Of a stretch of DNA of 11,934 bases, positions 1 through 6,284 are shown one piece after another. Under the pieces are notes generated by a model. That model was not told the DNA's origin, did not search any database, and saw nothing but the letters and a program-made list of their open reading frames with translations. Origin of the DNA: a bacterium. Lineage in GTDB: Bacteria; B130-G9. The DNA is taken from assembly GCA_021160245.1 (NCBI GenBank), contig JAGHCW010000214.1:1-11934 (forward strand). Reading direction: 5' to 3'. The position numbers and the translations under genes were made by a program. Each line of letters opens with the position of its first letter. Position 1 is the first letter of the stretch.

Positions 1-108
1 AAGCCGATCATCATCCTACCCGACGACGCGGCGAGCGGTCTCGGTGAGAGTCTTCCCGAGATTCTCAAGAGCTTGCCAGAGTCGCCGGGAGTGAAAAGAC
101 TGAACTAA
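1..108 (+). CDS. 3' end of an unidentified gene (partial, cut by window edge)
   Basis: An open frame runs from the first base to a TAA at 106-108 and encodes the last 35 residues of a protein. The fragment begins KPIIILPDDAASGL and ends VKRLN. The hydrophobic strand followed by an acidic turn and a Gly-rich stretch looks like genuine protein, and the reading frame stops 67 bases before folD on the same strand, so the two could be co-transcribed. I do not recognise the family from this short tail and assign no function. The real start lies outside the window. Confidence 0.6.
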   Translation, partial: KPIIILPDDAASGLGESLPEILKSLPESPGVKRLN

Positions 109-175
109 GATAAGGCATATACCAAAGCCGCATACGCGGAAACGAATAGATAAGGCTAAACGAAGAGAGAAGAAA

Positions 176-1057
176 ATGGCGATACTACTCGACGGAAATA
201 GGACGGCAGAGAAGATTGAACTGAACATGAAGACCCAGATTGAGGCGTTCGAAGAAACTACGGGGATAAAGCCCGGGCTTGCGGGTATCGTCGTCGGCGA
301 TAATCCCGCCTCGGCCAGCTACGTCAGAAGAAAGCGCAGAAGAGCAACCGCGATAGGGATGTTCTTTGAGCAACTAAAGCTCCCGGAAAGCACGTCGATG
401 GCCGAGATCAAGGAGCGAATCGACGCATTGAATAGGGACGAGCGCGTTCATGGAATCCTCGTTCAGCTGCCGCTTCCAGATCATCTCGATCCCCACGATG
501 TCATCGACCTGATCGCAATTGAAAAGGACGTTGATGGCCTAACCACGCTGAACCAGGGGCTTTTATATCGCGGCAAACCGTGCCTAATGCCATGCACGCC
601 GAAGGGCATTTTAAGGCTTCTCGACGAATATGACATCACCACCGAGGGCAAGAACGTCGTGGTCGTTGGCCGCAGCGAGCTCGTCGGCAGGCCTCTTGCG
701 ACTGTGCTTGCTGGCCGAAGCCGCAATGCGACCGTAACGGTTGTGCATACCCGCACGCGCGAGGTAAGGCAAATAACTAAACTGGCCGACATCGTCGCAA
801 TCGCCGCCGGGAAAGCCCACATGCTCGATGCCTCTCACTTCAAGCAGGATGTCGTCATAGTCGATGCAGGAATGAACTCAATACCGTCCGACAAGACAAA
901 AAGCGGCAAGCGCCTCGTTGGCGACGTAGATTTCGAGTCCGCGTCCAAGGTCGCATCGCACATCACGCCCGTCCCAGGAGGTGTCGGGCCGATGACCGTC
1001 TGCATGTTGCTAGAGAACACATTCGAGGCCGCCCGCCTGGCCTGTGGCGAGCCGTAG
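176..1057 (+). CDS. folD: Bifunctional methylenetetrahydrofolate dehydrogenase / methenyltetrahydrofolate cyclohydrolase FolD
   Basis: FolD is the cytosolic enzyme that interconverts 5,10-methylene-, 5,10-methenyl- and 10-formyl-tetrahydrofolate, feeding purine and formyl-Met synthesis. The 293-residue product has the usual family length. The N-terminal catalytic domain has the signature YVRRK, with Y49 and the catalytic lysine K53, then LVQLPLP with Q97, and KDVDG with D120, matching E. coli Y50/K54/Q98/D121 by pattern. The Rossmann part carries VVGRSELVGRPLA at about 164-175, and the C-terminal signature ITPVPGGVGPMT spans 263-274. The strand usually ending in VGIN reads DAGMN here, a mild variation. 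The ATG at 176 is preceded by a purine-rich GAGAGAAG a few bases upstream. The gene follows an unidentified gene tail by 67 bases and is convergent with the ion-channel-like gene 43 bases downstream. Identification is secure; no defect is seen. Confidence 0.98.
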   Translation: MAILLDGNRTAEKIELNMKTQIEAFEETTGIKPGLAGIVVGDNPASASYVRRKRRRATAIGMFFEQLKLPESTSMAEIKERIDALNRDERVHGILVQLPLPDHLDPHDVIDLIAIEKDVDGLTTLNQGLLYRGKPCLMPCTPKGILRLLDEYDITTEGKNVVVVGRSELVGRPLATVLAGRSRNATVTVVHTRTREVRQITKLADIVAIAAGKAHMLDASHFKQDVVIVDAGMNSIPSDKTKSGKRLVGDVDFESASKVASHITPVPGGVGPMTVCMLLENTFEAARLACGEP

Positions 1058-1070
1058 CCCCACCCTCTTC

Positions 1071-1090
1071 ATTCGTGTTTATTCGTGGTT
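1071..1090. repeat. Two tandem imperfect 10-bp units ATTCGTG(T/G)TT between convergent genes
   Basis: ATTCGTGTTT at 1071-1080 is followed directly by ATTCGTGGTT at 1081-1090, nine of ten bases identical. The pair fills the 43-bp spacer between the folD stop and the convergent stop of the channel-like gene. From memory, ATTCGTG-type strings recur in intergenic DNA of many uncultured bacterial genomes, so this may be one copy of a dispersed repeat. That cannot be shown from a single window. Confidence 0.5.
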
Positions 1091-1100
1091 GCTGGTTTGG

Positions 1101-3014
1101 CTACCGTATGAGCTTTCGGAAGATGACGACGATGAGAGCCGCGTTCAGAATAATGCCCAACAGCCCCTCGACCATCGCCAGCCCTGCCGCCCAGTCAATT
1201 GCGCGCACGTCGCCATAGCCCACGGTCGCATACGTTATCACGCTGAAGTAGAGTGAGTTGAGGTAGCCCCAGTCAAATGGCAGTGGTTCACATTTGAGGA
1301 TTAACTTCTTCTCTGAAAGGGCGAGCCAGAACAGGCCTGAGCAGCCGAAGATGACAATCAGAATCGTGGCGATCAGATTCTTAAGCCTGACGCCATATCC
1401 AAAAATCCACTTGCTGACCACCCATTTGCCAGACCGCGGGAAGCCAAATAGCAGGACTGCGATGAGAATGGAGATTATAATAGCTGAGCCATCCACGAAG
1501 AATCTTAGGCCCGGGCTGACATACGATCCTCCCGCGAATTCAAACCATGCAGGGAAGGCAATGTTGATCGCTGCCGCGAGAGCAAAAAACAGAAAGAGGG
1601 GTCGCCAGCGTTTCGTTGTCATACGCGCGCACTCCGATGCCCACCAGTGCGCATCGTCCTCATCATCGTACGCGCCTCGCTTGCGGAATTGCTCCTTCAA
1701 CCAGGCATATTGCTTTCGTGCCTGGTCCCAATCCTTCTTTCGGTGCGGCTCGATAATAGGCCGTGGGTCTGATCCGTCCGATGGTTTGAGGTCCCCGAAG
1801 TCGCACACAAGCTCGCCCTGCACGAGCGGGTCGTTGAAGTTGACGCTATAGACCCCACGCTTGCTCTGCTGCCATTCCTCAAGCGTTTTAATCTGCTTGT
1901 TGAGATCACTCGCCTTTTCGAATTCGTGCTTCGGGTCCCTCGCTTGCCTTTTGACTTTCATAAGGTCTTTCCGTTTCTGGAGCAAAACACTGAACGTCTC
2001 CAGCTTGGATTGCAGGTCCTTTTGCTGCTTTGGAGATGAGAGCTTCAAGCTCTCCGCGAAAACGGCTAGCGTGAGGTTGATTTTTCCCACAGCCAGATCG
2101 CTCATGTTGCACAGCTTCTCAAACCGAGAATCCTTCAGATTCAATGAAAGAGACGTCGCATAGTCGAAATGAGCATTGCCGACAAACTTTGTGAGTTTGA
2201 AGGTCGCGTCATCGATGAAGGTGGCTTTGTTGAAGTTCGATTCCAAGGCGAAGCTCGCACCGTCAAATACCGCCTCTCGTATGAAGGTTGCCTCCGCAAA
2301 TTCCGCAAGAGCGTTGAACTTGGCGAGCTCGAAGTCCGCTTTTTTGTGAAAGATCGCATGTCTGAAGGTTGCGCCATCAGCAAATCTGCTTCTGAAGAAC
2401 GCGCTTTGGCCGATGAACCTCGCGTGCCAGAATTCCGCAGCTCCCCCAAAAACAATATCATTGAAGAATACGTCATTGAAGAATACGGTAGGAGCCGGAT
2501 CGATTGCCGACAGTTTCATTCCACCTTGGAGAATGAGTCCACCATGTTCGCGCCCCGCCTTGATGCTGCAGCCCAGTTCGATCGCACCAATGAGACAGCT
2601 TCTCAATTGAATCGCTTGCTTCAGGAGGGGCCCTTTATATTTCTTGCCGTTAATCTCAATTGAGCCCTTTGGCAAGAATTCGCCGGTCTTGTGTTTTTTT
2701 TCCGCCTCCGCAAGTGCCTCGACGCTCAGCGCCTCGATGTAGTAGTTTTTTATAGCTTTGCCATTGAGAATCATCTTCGCGGCTTTCAGGGCTGTGAGAT
2801 AGCCATAGCGCACATCCGGATAGCGCTCGTACGTGACCCGCTTGATCTCTTTGCCCGCGTTGTCGAGCTCGATGTGGAGCACAACCTTGCGGCCATCAGA
2901 ATCAGTGTGCAGAAGCTCTGTTTTCTCCAAGCGGCGCCTCGCGTCATTTTGTGTCCTTTGGAACAGGATAATATCAAGAGGGGAGAGAATGTGAAAGGAA
3001 AAGTAGGGGCGCAT
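1101..3014 (-). CDS. Pentapeptide-repeat membrane protein with a C-terminal potassium-channel-type pore domain
   Basis: Likely an ion-conducting membrane protein of unknown stimulus. Numbering from the ATG at 3014 gives 637 residues. Residues 195-283 form a Phe/Ala repeat in which Phe recurs alternately every 5 and 6 residues (ATF, ADF, AKF, AEF, ATF, AVF, ASF), the 11-residue pattern of the Pentapeptide_3 type. Residues about 325-385 are Lys/Glu/Gln-rich and probably helical. An aromatic, acidic segment (YAWLKEQFRKRGAYDDEDD, 436-454) leads to four hydrophobic helices at about 471-488, 510-525, 545-566 and 609-633. Between the last two lies the selectivity filter TVGYGD (597-602), so helices 3 and 4 make an Ion_trans_2 pore. 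No RCK or cyclic-nucleotide domain is seen. The start is uncertain: ATG 3014 lacks a Shine-Dalgarno; TTG at 2930 has GAGG six bases upstream and lies just downstream of a good promoter match; the open frame extending to 3239 runs antisense into recQ and is unlikely. Divergent from recQ. Confidence 0.85.
   Translation of the reverse strand: MRPYFSFHILSPLDIILFQRTQNDARRRLEKTELLHTDSDGRKVVLHIELDNAGKEIKRVTYERYPDVRYGYLTALKAAKMILNGKAIKNYYIEALSVEALAEAEKKHKTGEFLPKGSIEINGKKYKGPLLKQAIQLRSCLIGAIELGCSIKAGREHGGLILQGGMKLSAIDPAPTVFFNDVFFNDIVFGGAAEFWHARFIGQSAFFRSRFADGATFRHAIFHKKADFELAKFNALAEFAEATFIREAVFDGASFALESNFNKATFIDDATFKLTKFVGNAHFDYATSLSLNLKDSRFEKLCNMSDLAVGKINLTLAVFAESLKLSSPKQQKDLQSKLETFSVLLQKRKDLMKVKRQARDPKHEFEKASDLNKQIKTLEEWQQSKRGVYSVNFNDPLVQGELVCDFGDLKPSDGSDPRPIIEPHRKKDWDQARKQYAWLKEQFRKRGAYDDEDDAHWWASECARMTTKRWRPLFLFFALAAAINIAFPAWFEFAGGSYVSPGLRFFVDGSAIIISILIAVLLFGFPRSGKWVVSKWIFGYGVRLKNLIATILIVIFGCSGLFWLALSEKKLILKCEPLPFDWGYLNSLYFSVITYATVGYGDVRAIDWAAGLAMVEGLLGIILNAALIVVIFRKLIR
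2458..2487. repeat. Perfect 15-bp tandem duplication in the pentapeptide-repeat gene
   Basis: TCATTGAAGAATACG occurs at 2458-2472 and again, identical, at 2473-2487. On the minus strand it encodes VFFND VFFND (residues 177-186 from ATG 3014), so the duplication is exactly one pentapeptide unit and keeps the frame. All 15 bases match, including third codon positions, whereas neighbouring units of the repeat domain are well diverged, which points to a recent slippage duplication. Confidence 0.95.
2968..2995 (-). promoter_or_regulatory. Candidate sigma70-type promoter for the channel-like gene
   Basis: On the minus strand, TTCACA (complement of 2990-2995) is followed after 16 bases by TATTAT (complement of 2968-2973). 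Each hexamer matches five of six bases of TTGACA and TATAAT. Transcription would begin near 2961, downstream of the ATG at 3014, and would favour the TTG start at 2930 or an out-of-frame ATG at 2947. This is a pattern match without experimental support. Confidence 0.45.
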
Positions 3015-3058
3015 TGCTGGACGCCCGAATTCTGGCCTGCGGGTCGATGCACATAGGC

Positions 3059-3088
3059 TTGAGTTATTCTTGTGCCATCTGCTACAAT
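3059..3088 (+). promoter_or_regulatory. Candidate sigma70-type promoter for recQ
   Basis: TTGAGT (3059-3064) and TACAAT (3083-3088) are 18 bases apart. The -10 hexamer matches five of six consensus bases and the -35 four of six. The predicted transcript start, about 3095-3098, is only 2-5 bases before the recQ ATG at 3100, and there is no Shine-Dalgarno in this stretch, so the mRNA would be leaderless or nearly so. Confidence 0.5.
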
Positions 3089-3099
3089 CTTGTTCCGAT

Positions 3100-6018
3100 A
3101 TGATTGAGATTGACCGCGCGAAACAATTGCTTGCCGAGAAATTCGGCCACGCCGACTTCCTTGCTGGGCAGGAGGAGTCGCTTGGGGCGATACTCTCTGG
3201 CCGGAATCTGCTGGTCGTTATGCCGACCGGCAGCGGCAAATCGCTTCTGTATCAGCTGCCGGCGCTCATGCAGGATGGCCTTACGATCGTCGTATCACCC
3301 CTTATCTCGCTGATGAAAGACCAGGTCGATGACCTCGAGCGACGGGGGATTGCGGCCACTTTCGTCAACTCGAGCCTCAGCCTCAGCGAGCAGCAGTCGC
3401 GCCTCAATCTCTGTGCGTGCAATAGCATCAAACTCCTATACGTTGCCCCAGAGCGATTCCGAAACAAGCATTTTATTGAGGCGCTGCGCAATGCGACCAT
3501 CAGCCGAATAGCAATCGATGAGGCGCACTGCATTTCGGAATGGGGGCACGATTTTCGGCCGGATTACTTGCGGCTCAAGGAGTTTCGGACGCGGATGGGC
3601 TCGCCCAGCATAACTGCCCTTACCGCCACTGCCACGCCGAAGGTGCGTCAGGACATCATCGAGTCTCTGGGGCTTGAGCCAGACGACGTTGATGTCCATG
3701 TTCGGGGCTTTGATCGCCCGAATCTCATCTTGAGCGTTCAGGAGTTCTCGGCGAGGGATAGAAAGGACGAGTTTGTGCTTCGATACGTCCGCGAACACGA
3801 GGGCTCGACGATAATCTATACGTCAACGCGAGGCGACGCGGAGAAACTGGGCGATGCCTTGAAAGCCGTCGAGCCGCGCACCGCCGTCTATCACGCCGGG
3901 CTCGAGGCGGATACTCGCGCTAGGTTTCAGGACAGGTTTATGAGCGGCAAGGATCGAGTTGTGGCCGCGACGAATGCCTTTGGGATGGGCATTGACAAGG
4001 CCGACATTCGTTCCGTTATTCATTACAACTACCCCGCGTCGATTGAGCAGTACTATCAGGAAATCGGTCGCGCAGGTCGCGATGGGAAGACGTCGCATTG
4101 CGTTCTGCTGCACTCATTGTCCGATCGGGGTCTTCGGGAGTTTTTCATTGGACTAAATTACCCGGGACCGGACCTTGTGAAGAGGGTTTATGAGGAGCTT
4201 TTCAGCATAGACGAGAATCCGGTCATGCTGACTTACAAGGAGATTGCGGCTCGCTGCGGGCCGAAGGTCAAAGATGGCCACGTCAGCGTTGCGGTTAGGC
4301 TTCTTGATGGCGCGGGGATAACAAAGGCCCTCTCTGGGGAGCCGAAGGTCGCCATAATCCTGAATAAGCCGGCCTCGAAGGTGAGGGCAAAGCTGCGCGG
4401 CCCTGTTCAGATTCAAGTCCTTGAGGGGCTTTCCGCTACGGGTGACATCGAGAAGCCCGGTCGTTTTGAGGCGAGTCTGCATCAACTAAGTCGCGCCTCA
4501 GGCCTCTCGGAGGACCAGATCCGCCGGGCGCTTCGAGTTATGAGCAGCGATGGCGTTATTGAGTACGAGCCGCCCTTCCGGGGAAGAGGCGTTGAGAAAC
4601 TGGCGAATCCGCCGCCTTTTGACAAAGCCCAAATCGATTGGAATCGGCAGATGTTGCTACGAGGCGCGGAGAATCAGAAGCTCGAGGAGATGGAGCAGTA
4701 TATCAACTGCGATGGCTGTCGGCGCGAGTTCATCCTGCGCTATTTCGGGGAGAAGGAGAGCTTCCGCTGTGGGACTTGTGACCGCTGCAATCCGACGATG
4801 AATGTCACTGGCAAATGCGTTGTCCTGACCGAGCATCCGAAGATCGCCAAGGCCATTCTTCTCTGCATTCGCCATCTGAGCTTCCCGCTGGGCGCAACGA
4901 AAGTCATCGAGATAATTACAGGCGCTCGGAGCAAGGACTTGATCAAGTGGGACCTTCAGCGCAATCCGGTTTATGGGCTGGCGCCTGCGGATAAGAAGAC
5001 GATTAAGAAGGTTCTTGACGATCTCGTTACCGAGCGCTATCTCAAACGAGCGGGGCAGCCTGATAGGCCAGTTCTCGCCTTGACTATGCAGGGCCGAGAT
5101 GCGGTCTCATCGATGAGCGTCAATGACCTGAGCGCCCGGAAATCGCCGTCATCGCCGAAGCCGCCGCCACGACTTCAGCAGCCTGAGAATGACCATGCGA
5201 AGCTCACGCCAGATGAAGAGAATATTGTCGCAGCCGTGCTCAGGTGCATCAATGGCCTCGGCAGACGGCGAGGCGCTAAAGGGATCACAGAGGTTCTTAC
5301 CGGCTCGAAGGCCAAGTGGATAGAGCCCGCGGGGGCCGACAAACTCGAAGTGTATGGCTGTCTGGATGTGTCGCGGGAGCACATCAAGCGCATCATCGGC
5401 TCAATGCTTCAGGAGGAGTTGCTCCGCAATGCCGGCAACGATTTTTATCCCGTGCTTGAATTAACTGGCGCCGGCCGAGTGGAACTTGAGCGTCTGACTG
5501 GAGAGGCAGAGCCGCCGATGAGCGATGAAGCTGACGACAATGGGGAGGAGCTTGTTGAGATGAAAGCTGAGCCACTTGAAGCGCAGCCATCGAATGACGC
5601 TGGTGGATTACTTGATCACGCAATACTTGAGTTGCTGCATTCTCCGGCCGATCGGGCGAAGACTATATTGCCGGAGCTCCGTTTGTTTCATCCGAAGGAG
5701 CTTGCACAACGCTTATTCCAAGCGTTTCAGACTCATCAAGAGGACCGTGCTCACGCCCGTGTTGTATGGGTGCTTGGCGAATTGTGCGGCCAATACGCCC
5801 TCAGCTTCCTTGTCGATTGCGCCTCGAGTGATGAGGCAAACATCCGCCAGCTAGCAGCGTCGGCGCTGGGCAAGATTGCCAAGGGCGTTTATTCTGACGG
5901 AAGGTCTATTGCGCCCGACATGATGCGAGCGAGAGAGTCGCTGGTTCGGTTGACGAGGGATCTCGAAACTCAGGTGCGTCAATACGCGGAGAATTCTCTT
6001 AGGGAGTTTCCCGATTGA
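3100..6018 (+). CDS. recQ: RecQ-family ATP-dependent DNA helicase with insertion, two RQC modules and a helical C-terminal tail
   Basis: A 3'-5' DNA helicase for recombination and fork repair, by family knowledge. Numbering from ATG 3100 (972 residues): FGHADFLAGQEE (motif 0, 15-26), TGSGKS (Walker A, 43-48), DEAH (140-143), TATAT (175-179), and QEIGRAGRDG (motif VI, 320-329). Zinc ligands C540, C557, C560 and C563 keep the E. coli C-x16-C-x2-C-x2-C spacing; an extra C537 is present. Between motif VI and the first zinc cysteine there are about 213 residues against about 51 in E. coli RecQ, an insertion of about 160. Two similar RQC-type winged-helix modules follow at about 578-668 and 705-796, joined by a Pro/Ser-rich linker. 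After an acidic stretch, 835-972 is helical and HEAT-like. No HRDC domain is evident. E. coli RecQ is about 610 residues. I chose ATG 3100 because residues from MIEIDRAKQLL fit the family N-terminus; an upstream TTG at 3070 also lacks a Shine-Dalgarno. The helicase call is secure; the tail assignment is inference. Confidence 0.97.
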   Translation: MIEIDRAKQLLAEKFGHADFLAGQEESLGAILSGRNLLVVMPTGSGKSLLYQLPALMQDGLTIVVSPLISLMKDQVDDLERRGIAATFVNSSLSLSEQQSRLNLCACNSIKLLYVAPERFRNKHFIEALRNATISRIAIDEAHCISEWGHDFRPDYLRLKEFRTRMGSPSITALTATATPKVRQDIIESLGLEPDDVDVHVRGFDRPNLILSVQEFSARDRKDEFVLRYVREHEGSTIIYTSTRGDAEKLGDALKAVEPRTAVYHAGLEADTRARFQDRFMSGKDRVVAATNAFGMGIDKADIRSVIHYNYPASIEQYYQEIGRAGRDGKTSHCVLLHSLSDRGLREFFIGLNYPGPDLVKRVYEELFSIDENPVMLTYKEIAARCGPKVKDGHVSVAVRLLDGAGITKALSGEPKVAIILNKPASKVRAKLRGPVQIQVLEGLSATGDIEKPGRFEASLHQLSRASGLSEDQIRRALRVMSSDGVIEYEPPFRGRGVEKLANPPPFDKAQIDWNRQMLLRGAENQKLEEMEQYINCDGCRREFILRYFGEKESFRCGTCDRCNPTMNVTGKCVVLTEHPKIAKAILLCIRHLSFPLGATKVIEIITGARSKDLIKWDLQRNPVYGLAPADKKTIKKVLDDLVTERYLKRAGQPDRPVLALTMQGRDAVSSMSVNDLSARKSPSSPKPPPRLQQPENDHAKLTPDEENIVAAVLRCINGLGRRRGAKGITEVLTGSKAKWIEPAGADKLEVYGCLDVSREHIKRIIGSMLQEELLRNAGNDFYPVLELTGAGRVELERLTGEAEPPMSDEADDNGEELVEMKAEPLEAQPSNDAGGLLDHAILELLHSPADRAKTILPELRLFHPKELAQRLFQAFQTHQEDRAHARVVWVLGELCGQYALSFLVDCASSDEANIRQLAASALGKIAKGVYSDGRSIAPDMMRARESLVRLTRDLETQVRQYAENSLREFPD

Positions 6019-6070
6019 GATGTTGGCAGTGAGAGCTCCTGTCGGGTGCTTTTATAGATTGCCAAGATCA

Positions 6071-6097
6071 CCACAACTCATGGGGGATGAGTGATGG
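6071..6097. other. Inverted repeat in the recQ-lipoprotein spacer
   Basis: ACTCAT (6076-6081) and ATGAGT (6087-6092) are perfectly complementary around a loop of five G (6082-6086). After a two-base internal mismatch, CCA (6071-6073) pairs with TGG (6095-6097). No run of T follows on the plus strand, so it is not a typical intrinsic terminator. It could be an operator or an mRNA structure. The remainder of 6019-6200 holds no convincing gene; a tandem TTTGACG pair at about 6142-6156 was noted. Confidence 0.4.
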
Positions 6098-6272
6098 CCG
6101 CCCCACACTATCTGGTGGATGGTCACGAGGCGCACGATCTCTTTGACGCTTTGACGGTCTTGTAGTAATTTACCATTGCCCTTGTGCGTCGCCGTATATT
6201 TTGGTGAGGCAATGGCGAGAACGTAAGAGATACATTGGTTATTGTCTAATAGTAGTGGTCTATGTAGTTAAG

Positions 6273-6278
6273 AGGAGG
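6273..6278 (+). promoter_or_regulatory. Strong Shine-Dalgarno fixing the lipoprotein start
   Basis: AGGAGG lies exactly six bases before the ATG at 6285. It selects this start over the in-frame TTG at 6201, which would add 28 residues ahead of a good signal peptide. The downstream protease gene has the identical arrangement: AGGAGG at 7768-7773, six bases, ATG at 7780. Confidence 0.85.
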
Positions 6279-6284
6279 AGTTGC

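Noticed and set aside
1294-2663. Plus-strand open frames of 100-185 codons opposite the channel-like gene
   Set aside because: They are shadows of the minus-strand gene, whose pore motif and repeat structure establish the true frame.
3015-3239. N-terminal extension of the channel-like gene to an open-frame start at 3239
   Set aside because: It runs antisense over the first 140 bases of recQ, including the motif 0 and Walker A coding region, and its translation is low-complexity Ser/Arg-rich shadow sequence.
6019-6200. Decayed gene on the minus strand of the recQ-lipoprotein spacer
   Set aside because: An ATG at 6176 opens only 17 codons, and the other frames give no recognisable protein.
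6201-6284. Upstream in-frame TTG start for the lipoprotein gene
   Set aside because: It lacks a Shine-Dalgarno and would bury the signal peptide; ATG 6285 has AGGAGG at ideal spacing.
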